Below, piece by piece: positions 34,001 through 46,000 of a DNA stretch of 64,000 bases (position 1 is its first letter; every line of letters starts with the position of its first letter). A program made the position numbers and the translations under genes. Source of the DNA: Zizania palustris (lineage: Eukaryota; Streptophyta; Magnoliopsida; Poales; Poaceae); NCBI GenBank assembly GCA_019279435.1, contig JAAALK010000081.1, positions 26,748,457 to 26,812,456 on the forward strand, in the 5' to 3' direction. Under the pieces are notes generated by a model. The model was not told the origin of the DNA, searched no databases, and saw only the letters and a program-made list of their open reading frames with translations.

Positions 34001-37000
34001 GAATTAATATGCAGAAACAGTATAGATTTGTCATGAAAAATATGTTCATGTAACTCTATGTTTATTGTTTTTTTACAAATATTTAAATATAAGAACTAGT
34101 TTAAAGATATATGCATTGGAGACTATGTCAAAGTTACTTCATAGTTGCATTAGTCCATAGGGGAAGTATCCTGTGCACATAGGCTGCATTAGTCCATAGG
34201 GGAAGTATCCTGTGCACATAGTCCAATGGATAACAGCTCCACCTGATCATTTTGCAGAAAACACCTTCCACCTCTCCTATTCTGTCATTTTGCGATAACC
34301 CCCAGCTACTGTTGTTCGTTGGATTACAGATTAAAGGTGGAGATCTCACATGTGCACCATGTGCACGGGCAGTCTATGTGCACAGGATACTTTCCCTAGT
34401 CCCATAATAGATAAATATGGGCGAGTAGAAAAGTGGTCCAACACTTTTGTGCAAGCACAGCTATAAAAGCTCGATAACTTTTCTTTGGTGTTACAACAGG
34501 AAGACCTTCGATATCCTTTTTCATGGGTGCAAAATATTGCTTGGGCAGGCTTAAATAAGTTTGTGGAACCAATATGCAGCCACTGGCCATTCAACAAGCT
34601 AAGGGAGACATCGCTGCGCAGTCTTATAAAGCATATCTACTATGAGGATGAAAATACCAAATATATTGGTTTATGCCCAATAAACAAGGTAATTAATTTG
34701 AATGGAAAACTTTTTCGCTTGTAAGGAAATGTTTTAGTTTTATATATTCTGCTACTGTCCTGCAGGTCCTTATTTGTTATGCTTTTTCGTCCTGATTGAA
34801 ACATATTTCCTGAGAGAAATTCCATCTTACATGGAATATGAGGTGATTGGTTTTCTGTTGTGCAATACAGTTTCGATTGATGGCAAACTAGCACTGATAT
34901 ATGTTATCAGTGTCGGTTTGTGACATCAATCGATACTAATACATCAGTGCCGCTTAGGGACAGAAACCGACACCAATAATGCATATCAGTGTCGGTTCGA
35001 GGTATATTCAAAAAACTTAATGCCTACTAGTTTAAGAACCAAAAATAATACACCTTCACGGCCGGTTCGGACACAATTAACCTAACCAACACTGAATGAC
35101 CATTACTCATAGCTGGTTCTGTGGTAGTGAATCATCATTCACCCTCAATGGACATGGCTGCTTTAGCATTATTCCTTCACAATTCAGTACTAAAAATTCT
35201 GACCATTCTATTTTTAATTTTAGGCATTAAATATGATTTGCTGTTGGATAGAAAACCCAAATTCAGACGCATTCAAGAAACATCTTCCAAGGATTTATGA
35301 CTATCTATGGATCTCTGAAGACGGTATGAAAGCACAGGTACTATTTTGGATCCATCATGTATCATGTACATAATCTTGGGTGCACAAAGTTGACACCAAC
35401 TACCAAATATTACCAAAAATTTCTGAAAAAGTTTTGGTTTCAAATTCATGGTGAAATTACTAAAAAATGTTGGTGGTTTAGTAATTCTATGGTTTACCAT
35501 ACGTCCATAACTGAAATATATTTCCCTGTGAGTTTTGATCCTGTCGGTGCTTTAGGCAGTTCTGTACACATTGGTTTTTCATAACTGAAATATTTTTTTT
35601 AAATAAACAATCAACTGGTAATGAACTAATGTAATGGGCACTGGATGGATCAAAATAAAAACTCAGGAGCATGTAGGAAATAAAGTAAAACTTAGTGACA
35701 TTGAACAGGTTGAACTAAAACTTGTGAGGACGTAGGACGATGGCAGATTTATGTTAGCTGTTATATATGATATGAGCAACAAATCCTATTGTTCTGATAT
35801 CGGCCAAGTTGAGAAGGTAAATCTTGCCCTAACCGGGGAGACCTTTATTCCTTCTGTTAGAGTTTGTGTGCCTGGCCCATGTATGCTACTATATTTATCC
35901 ACCTACCCTTCTAGGGTTGAGTGAGGAATCCAGTCTCATTCTATCACCTTCCTCCTCCTCACTACAACTATTACCTCTGCCTTTTATATTGTCAAGACCA
36001 TTAATCTCTAAGGACTCTATTAACCTAATCTACTATCCTTTATGAGGAAATCTAAACTAACTCTAACTGAATAAGACTCCTGAATTGTATTAAAAATAGA
36101 CTAACAAATCTGATTAAAACCCTAGCCGGTTTGGCTTGGGCCTCAACCTAGCCCTAGCCGCTGGCCCATAAGGAGTCTATAACATTTTCCTCCTCCCCAA
36201 CAAACAGCTCGTCTGTGAGCTGTACTGCTGGAAAGCGCTGCGTAACTCTTTGATCTGCTCTCAAGTTGCCTCTTCTACTGTCTGATCTTGCCTTCACCAC
36301 AAGTGTCTCCTCTCTCTTTTTCTTTTGTGGTCGGCTGGCCCATGAAAAGGCCCAGGCACTAGCTGTGGTGGCTAGGGTTTCTACCCTATCCTCCATGTCT
36401 TCACGCGCAATGGGTAGAGGGGTGGCTCTATGGGGGCGTGACGCTTCAAGCGGAGCAAGCGGCGGCACACCGACGGGGCGCGCAGGAGGCTGGCGGTGTA
36501 GTGGCACATGATTCAACACAAGCGGTAGCGGCGCGACGCCGCGCGTTCGGCGCTGGCTATGGCGGCACTCCCAGACGCGTGCGGGCACGGCGAGCAACGG
36601 TCGGCGCGACGCACCTCGACGTGTAGGCTAGGCGGCGGCGTGGCTTCGGGTGCACAACGCACTTGTCGGTGTCGTGGACTGGTGTGAGCGGAACACTGTG
36701 AGACTGATGTCGTCCCCTTCTTTACGCCGGGACAAGGCATCCACAGTGCCACGACCATCGTTGCCACCGCAACCACTATTGCCACCGTGGTTGCCTCCAT
36801 CGCCGGGACTCTCTGGGCGAGGAAGCACCTCGTCATCTGTATCCTGAGTGGTCGCATCACCTTGGGGAAGGGTCTCAGCCCCCTCTAGAATCTTCTCCAG
36901 TTGAGCCAACCGCCGATCATGAGCGTCGAGGCGGTCGTTCATTGTGGTCATCTGGTCCATCAGCCAGACCACCGACGCCATCAGGAAGTCCAACTTCTCA

Positions 37001-40000
37001 TCCACGGACATGGTTGCAGGATCTTGAGCGGAAATGAACATGGTTGTCGATGTTCCAACCGGCTCTAATACCAAATTGATACCGGCTAGGTTGAGAAGGT
37101 AAATCTCGCCCTAACCAGGGAGACCTTTATTCCTTCCTCCTTATTACAGCTATTACCTCTGCCTTTTATAAGGCAAAGATCATTAATCTCTAAGGACTAT
37201 TAATCTAATCTACTATCCTTTAGGAGGAAATCTAAACTAACTCTAACTGAATAAGACTCCTGAATTGTATTAAAAACAGACTAACAAATCTGATTAAAGC
37301 AGTAGACATTGTATGGACAAGGCGTGCAAGAAAGTGGTCTTGCATCTGCAGCACATGGCAGCGTCACGGGTAAAAATACACTAACATGATCTTTAGCCAA
37401 TCTACCATCTCCCACATTCCCTCTTTGAGTTGACAACGTCACTATGCTTGTGTTCATGCATTGTAACTCCTTTGGAACCTATGAATTTCATAGGAATTTT
37501 ATAGAAATTAGTTCAATTATTCCTGTGAAAATCTAGGTTCTCAAATGAGGCATAAGTGTGAACCTTTTCTCCACAACCTTCCACCTGTAATCACTGTTGT
37601 TGTGCACTTGTAGTTGTCCTCATAGCCATCATCGTTGCAGCCATCCACACACACATCGACCATGGTCCTCAAAAAGAGAAGCTATCATCTCCATTGCCAT
37701 ACTGGTCACATCTGTGCCCTAGTTTCCAGGCCCCATGGCACTTGCAGTGGCATTCCAACTATCACAACCATTTTAATAATTAATAGCCATCTTTTTTATG
37801 TTTGCAACACCTTAGAACACACCACAAAACACACACAGTCACTGAGTCACCATTGCGCTGCCTGAGCATCATTGCACCCTCTTCACCCCTGTTATAGCAA
37901 GTGATGTAGGAAGGGGAGTTCATGGGAGCAATGACAGAATGATGGGTTCATTCATCAACTTATTTAACTGAGGTGTGAGGACTGCATTGGATGTATAGGC
38001 TGTTGGAAATAATCTTGACTTGTGCGTGTGGGCTATGACACACGGGCAGTGGCAGCGAGCCGCACGTGCAGGGTGTCGGCGGCATGGCGCTCGCACCTGC
38101 GGGGCCAAAGTGAGGCAGCCGGCCGGTGCTGGGTCACAGCAGAGGACAAGAGGAGCTGGCAACCTGACGAGATGTGGTCGTGGAGGAACACTAGCGGCGT
38201 CGGGGGCATGCCGGTGATGTCCAGGGAGTGGAGGTTCAGTGATGGTGGGAGTGATTCCCAACAGGATGGTGTCAGCATGTTGATCTCGGTGGTGGTGTGA
38301 TGCTACTGCAAGGGTGGTGTGAAGCCACTAGATATCGTCAGTGTGAAGCTAACAATAATAATGGTGCGTCCTGCACTTAAGCGATGGGGGTCATTGTGTA
38401 CTGTGTTGTACAGACTCGCTTGAAACTGCGCTTCATCTTTTCTCCGGTTGTGAGTTTGCAAGAGATTGTTGGGCAAAAATGGATGTCCACTGGCCAGGGG
38501 ACGGGTCAATTATAGAAAAAGTGGCCGCTATCAAGTCTTTGGACAAGAGAGGATTTATTATGGAACTAATTTTAACAGGAGCTTGGTCAATCTGGCTGCA
38601 TAGAAATAATTGCATTTTTAGACAAAGCAACCCATCAGTTCATCAATGGTGGCCCTCTTTCCTCAGAATCATCAGAATTCAAACATTCCGACAAAAGGAA
38701 ACAATCAAAAAAACTGTCAGAGATTGGATTGCAAGTAAAGAATGATTTCTAGTGCAATAGGTTCCTTCTCTGATGAGATTAGCACTCACAATTGTTTTGA
38801 TTGTTGTTCGAGAATCATGCTAGATGTTTTTTCTGACTTTTTCTGTTTTTTTTCCTGTAATTGCTTTCTCCTTTGGGTAGCTCCTTACCCATCTTAATAT
38901 ATATAACCATAGTAGGAGCCTCTCCTGCTGGTTGTTATTCAAAAAATAATAATGGTGCGGGCGATCTGCATCGTAGAATCGGTATGTCAAGATTAGGAGG
39001 GAAATTGTTGGAAATAATCTTGACTTGTGCGTGTTGGTCGGGTCGTGCGGCCAACCGTAGCGTAGTGGCGTCGTGCACTCGTGGGAACATCTGAGTTGTG
39101 CGTCTGAGTTGTGCTTCCTGTGGTGCTCGTGGATGTGCACGGCTGCAACCCAGGACGGATCAGCTGGGCATTTATGCAACATTAAGTGGAGATTCTGCAT
39201 GTAACAGGCAATTAGTGGGATGTGTGGATGAGTGGCGACGTGGCGTGAGTATTGGCTAGTGTAGCTGCATGCACTGGAGTGTGTGAGCTATTAATAACCA
39301 GGTTGTTTCAGTTTGAAAAACAGTGAGAATACGAAGAAAATGTAGTCTGTGCTGAGGAAGATGAACAGTGCCAGTTTTTTCTATAAGTGAGATTGAGTGA
39401 AACAACTCACATCAGTGTGAGAGAGGAGTTGCACGATGCAGCTCCAACATAGGCCACTTCACTGCACCAAGTTGCCTGTGAGAGGAGCATAGGGGACAAT
39501 GAACCAGAATCACCCATCCACCATCCACACTGGGTTCTTTACAAATAGTAATATATAAATCAATATTTATCAGATATTAGTGTCAAAAATGGTTGCAGCT
39601 TATGTTTTATAACCACAACAAATATGCTGCAATCTGGCACTTTTTTATCATTTCTAGCTAGTCTCACAGGTTGTCTACCTCATTATTTGTGAACCATGTT
39701 TAATTAACTTTTGTATACGTACCATAAATAAAATTACAGCATGTTAATGATAATAATCATAATATTTTTATGTTGAACAACATTTAAAACATAGGGTTAA
39801 ACTAACATGATTTTAAGTTCTCAACATGCTATCATTTTTATGTTGTAGTTCATTGTTAGGATCAAGAACCTAGTTGAAATAATCTTCAGAAAATTTCTAT
39901 GAAATTTTAATCTGCATACCAAACCCTATAATATTGTCATAAATATCAATGCTCTGTGGGCACTTCTACCGGCCGGGGACCTGGTCATGTTCACAAAGTT

Positions 40001-43000
40001 TATTTGGTCGTAAGTATGACACATCAATGCATGCAGCATGAGTACATAAATTATTTTCGAAACATATAATTGTAAAGCTTTGAATAAGGACATTCACATC
40101 TTGTTATTCTATTGATTATAGGTATATGATGGATGCCAGACATGGGAGACGGCATTTATAATTCAAGCCTTTTGCTCCACGGGCCTAGTTGATGAGTTCA
40201 GTTCAACTCTTGAAAAAGCTTATGGCTTTCTAAAACATTCACAGGTTGGTTATACTTGATCAATTTGCAATTGGAAAGATGTTTGACACTTAATCTGAAA
40301 TTTGCTTTCTTACTTGAAGGTTCTCCATGATCTTCCTAATGGCAAAAGTTTTTATCGCCATAGATCAAAAGGTTCATGGACTTTTTCTACAGCAGACAAT
40401 GGTTGGTCAGTCCCTGATTGTACTGCAGAAGCTCTTCAGGTCATTGAAGGATCTGTTGTGCTCTTACAGTTTTCAGTTTTAAGTCCTACTTGTTTCTGCT
40501 ACAGCTCAAAAGTTAACTGAAAGTTTGAATTTTAGAGCTTAATATTAGGTATTATTTAATGTTTTATTAATTGTTTTTAGCAATTTTGATGGTAGCCTCC
40601 GCTACTGCCTGCCGTCTGTCGGTCTTCTGCCGCCACCTGTCTGATCTCAACCACCACTTGCCTGTCATGTCTCATGCTCTCCTCTCACCTCCGTCGTCGC
40701 CTACTGGAGCAGACTTGATCCGCCGCTGCCTGCCGCCTCTGAAGAGGCTGCCCGCTGCCGAGCAGTTCCACTCACCAGTCGCTTGCCACTCGTCGTCGTT
40801 TCCCATAGAGGCCGCCTGCTGCTGCCGAGCAGACCACCACCGCTAAACAAACCGGCGTCCCCTCTATTATCCCTCTCTTTTCCCTCTTCCCTCTCAGCCT
40901 CTCTTCCCTGCCTTATCTCCTCACTTTTTCCCTCCCGGGCGCACCATATTTCCAATGTTGCTTTGCTGTTTCATGCGCGCCGGGCGCCGGCCCTAGCCCA
41001 GCATCCTTTTGTGACCCCTATGGTGCATGTCCTAGGAAGCTAGGTGTTAGGGCAATGCTATATCATGCCTAGGTGGACACCCAACGATTGAGGCGGATGC
41101 CATATGAGCTTACACCTAGGAAACGCTGACACCCAGCCTTGGATCTCGCTCGTATGCGTAGGCGGCCCCTTAAGAACACTGGTTATGAAGATGTCGAATG
41201 ACAATTGGAAAAAGTAAATACAAGCATGCACGTAAAATGCCAGAGAAAAAATATTTTAAGTATAATGATGTAAAGTACATTGGATGACAAACCTACTAAA
41301 GGCATTTTCATGTGGCAATTCTAGACACATATGTGCATTAATAGTCTTCTTCAAAGTCTTTCATTCCCATGCAAGTTGGGGTAAGCTATATCTGCTTGAA
41401 TAGTCAAATATTAGAAATGTTGACTGCACACATTTTGAAGTGGCACACACTTCAGGGTTTATGGAGTATTATTACACTCAAGAACATAATTGCAGTTCAA
41501 AATATACAAATAGTGGTCTCGAGTAGCGGCTGATATAGGGTGGCAATGGATGAAATAGAAAGTTATAAGCGGAATGGAACGTGAGCAATGTTGACAAGTC
41601 GTCTAGTTAACCCTAGTCGCCATGATATTTAATAACTTGCCTTTCAGTATATTAATTATCATTTTTCCTTTTCTTAACATTTTGTATTATCTCCTATTTT
41701 AGGCACTACTAATGCTGTCAAGGATTTCTGCTAAACTTGTTGGTGCTCCAATAAAAGAACAAAGTTTGTATGATGCGATTGACTGCCTCCTTTCTTTTTC
41801 GGTATGACTATAGGTTAATTAATTCGTGTGTTCTTCTAGTTTTATTCATGTTTCATGAAAATGAGGCGATCAATAATCTTTTTGTGTATATCAAATTTGT
41901 GGGTCATATAAAAGTTAAAAAAATGTCTTAAGATACTGTTAAAAAACTGCAAATTTTCTGAATAAAGCCAAAATGTCAAAATGATCAGATATGTGATAGT
42001 ATTAGCTAAATAGCTAATGTATGTATTTTATCTAAATTTTAATTAGAGTTTATTCATCCATGAAAACAATTGATTATCTCATGTTTACATTAAAGAACAA
42101 ATGTAACCTAGTATATTCCTACATACTTTGTGTTCTTTCATTGATATCAAATAGCTCATAATATCTTCTAGAGTATATGTATCCCTCAATTATAGAGAGT
42201 ATGTAACCCCTAGTTATCCACATACTTGTGTCATGGGCTGTGGGCTAGGGTTGCTAGGCACAGGCTCAGCCACATGAACAGTACTGCACGGGTACTATTC
42301 ATGTTAACGGTATCCGCAGGTACTGTAGTAATGTGGCGGATTAGAGTCCAAATTTGTTAATGGATAGAGTCCTAGAGTCATAATGAATTCGGTTAGGTTT
42401 TGTAGGCTCTATAAATAGGGTTGTATTGATCAACTAATCAATGGAGAAGAAGAAAGAAGAAGTCTAATCTCTCATCTCAATGTTTGTCTCCCTCATCTAA
42501 GTCTACTTCTCATCTCGAGAAGCTGACGCCGCCCGACTATTCTCTCAGCAGTGTTAATCCTATCATGGGTTCAACCCATGACAACTTGGTATCAAAACTA
42601 TCTCCCGCGCCTGTGTACATGTCGACCAGCAGCAACCTAGAGTGGATTGCTGCTTAGTTGTCACTTATCTCGTAGAAACTTAACAAGATCATTCTACAAC
42701 AAGACGCATGCAACAACGCCCTCAACCGCCTAGGCGCCTACCATGTGGCTTGGGTGAGATCATGGCCTCTGACAATACCGGGGCGCAACCTCCACTGTTG
42801 CCAACCCCTATGTCCGCTAGTGACCTCCACAACACTACACAAAAAGATGATAAGAAGGAGCATGCAGTGAAAAAGGTAGAGCGGCATACAAAGCAAGAGG
42901 TGGAGGACAACCATTATGAACATGCAACGATGGGCATGGTGACGACAACGTCGGTCGCTACACTAGCACACCAGTCGCCTCCGTTGGTGGCCATCATGCC

Positions 43001-46000
43001 ACGTCGTCGCACACCTTCATGGCGACCCAAGCGACATGTCAGCTCCAAGCGGTACTAGTGTGGTAGCTTTCCAAGAAGAAGAGAGAGTTTTCATTCCCAT
43101 CCAACAACTATAGTGGCCTATGCAGCGATGCAAAGGATGGATCTAAGCCAACCAAGACCATCCGCGGATGAGTCTCCACCTCACACATGACTTTTGTTTT
43201 GGTTAAAACTCATCCTTTCTACGAGAGCATTAGGATGGGGACCACCTAGGCTTGCAAGTTTCAAGATGTGGTGTCTTTTCTTTCTAAATATTATAGCAAG
43301 CCGAGATGTAAAATGGTTGAGTCTTATTTGTGTTAGGCGTGAAGTTAGGTGTGAGGCCGTACTGCATCTCAAGGACGAGCTGCTCAAAAGGAGGGATGTA
43401 GTGTCATGGGCTATGGGCCAAGACTACTAGGCTCGGGCCCAGTCGCGCGTGAATAGTACCGCGTGTGTATAACATGAATGATAACCAAGAACATGCATGA
43501 ACAATAAATAACGTGAATGATACCAACAAACATGGATCAGGAGTTAATGACAATAATATAATAAAAGAAAGATATAGATAACATGGGTATAACACGAATA
43601 ATTGAACAATGACTGGAAAACAAACTAAGCAAACCAGTCATCTATCACATATCAAGTAATTCATCGTGCACTTGTCTTAACCTAGCTGATAACCTGATGT
43701 CCCACTTGTGATACCATATTTTTCCAAACCTAGATAATAAAGCAACACTCAAAAATATATTCTTAACAAGAACACTGCTACTAAGTCATCAATGTAAACT
43801 CTAAAACTTAGAACCAGAATTTCTGAGTTCTGATGTACCGATCTAAACCCTGTTCTCCACTGTTTTGGCCATAATTTTAAAACCACCAAAGCAAACATGA
43901 CAAATAAATATATCTGAAGTATCTACAGAAAATTATCAACAACTTTTATATTGTGCCCAACCCTAATTCACAGTTGAACTGCTGCTCTGGGTTCTCGAAC
44001 AGACTATCTGAATTTTATGAAACCAGTGCTAAAAGAAAGATAGTGACAAGCTCTACAATCTTCTTTTAGACTATAAGAACTGATTCCCCATGGATCAGTA
44101 CTAGATTTCAAAACAACATATTAGCAGGGCACAGGGTGGCCAGCGGCCAGCGGCCAGCGGCGACAGATGGGTGGCAGGGAAAGCGCTAGGGCAGCAAGAG
44201 ATTGGGATTCATGTGTCAATAACAGAGGACAGCACAAACTATTTTTTATCCTGAAGATATTTGGATTGCTAATTGAAATCTGATGGCACAAATTAATCCA
44301 ACCTGTGTGATCTCCCAACTCCGATGAAGGCAAACAAATATAATATAACACAGTATTTTTCCCAATACTTGATTTCAATGTCTGGAGTATTACACATTAT
44401 TTTTTTCCTGTTTGAATAACATGTTCATTTTCTGCTTTTTGTTTCATGAAGAACAAAGATGGTACCTTCTCGGCATTTGAACGCAAAAGAACGTCTTCAT
44501 GGATTGAGGTGTGTATCTTTAATTCTTTAGGCATATGTAAGAGAGAACTATCCAGGGATGAAACTTCACTTTGGATTTTAGGTCATTAGATGTAGTTTTG
44601 GATTTCGACATATGAACATAGCAGACACACATATGTAGTTATTGTTAGAGTGTGTGTCTGTGTCTGTCGTGTGGGTCCCCCTGTGTGTGGGCCTCTCCTA
44701 TAAGGCTCTCCTTCTATCCTCCCAACCCTAGAGAGAGGAATCTATCTAGATCTTCCTTCATGGTATCAGAGCCTTAGGCTCCCCTCCTTCCTCCCTCTTC
44801 TCTCCTACCACCGGCGGCGCCGCCGCCGCCTCCATGGCCGGCGAGCCTCCTCCGGCGAGCCCCGTCTTCTCCTTCTCGTCACCGGCGGCCTCCTCCTCCC
44901 TTTTTCCTGGGCTGGGTACCGCCACCATGGCCGGATCCGCCACCCCCCCTCCCGGATCCGATGCCGGGGCGGCCAGATCTGGCGCCGCCGGCCTCCCTCC
45001 GCCCGGATCCGACGCCGGGGCGGACAGATCGGGTGCCGCCGGCTTCCCCCCGCCTGGTTTCGCCGCTGTCGGCCTACCCCCGCCAGGTTTCGCCGCCGCC
45101 AGCCTCCCCCCGCCCTGCCTCGACGCTGGCGTGGCCGGCTCTGCCGCCGCCGGCCTCCCCCCGCGCTTCTTCGCCGCCGCCCCGCCCGGACCCGACACCG
45201 GGGCGGCCGGATCTGGCGCCGCCGGCCTCCCCCAGGCCTCTGGGGCGCCGCCCCCCCTTCCCCCTGCCACGGCACTGGCCTGGCCGAACTTGGGTGGGCC
45301 GCCGCCCCTCCTCCCCACCGCCGTGGCCTCAGGCATCACTTGAAATTACATAAATTATTTGTGTATCCATACACCCATGCATGTATTCTGCCTAGCTAAT
45401 TAGTAGTTGGAATTTTAGTTGCTACCAAATTTCCTACTGTGTCGTCAGAAAACTACTGTGCGTAGTTTAATGTTAAATCATGCGAATCCAAAATTCTAGG
45501 AAGTGGTTAAATATATTTATTGATTATGATATCTTAATCCTGTTATCCTGACTCATCTTTCACAACTGTATTCTCCAATAATTTTAATTTAAATATTGTC
45601 TTATGTCCTTTGATTTTAACGTATTGCTGCTACATGTATACTAACTTGGATCTACATGATAACACAGATTATGAACCCTTCAGAGAGTCTTCGGAACATG
45701 ATCGTCGATTATCCGTAAGCGATTTAAATACCTTATACTAATTCCATTTTCATTTACCATGGAAATTAACTAGAAATATGAGACCAATACAGACATGTGG
45801 AGTGCACATCATCAGCAATTCAAGGTCTTATATTATTCAGAAAGTTATACCCAGGATACCGTGATGAAGATATTGAAAATTGTATAAAGAATGCTGTCAT
45901 GTTCATTGAGAACAAACAAAAAAATGATGGCTCATGGTATGCAAAAGAGTTCAGTGCTAAGTGCCTGTGTGAAATTATGTTTGATTTGAATTCTGTAGTT

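Noticed and set aside
44758..45339. 193-codon minus-strand frame in intron 12
   Set aside because: Antisense shadow of the copia-like gag repeat region.
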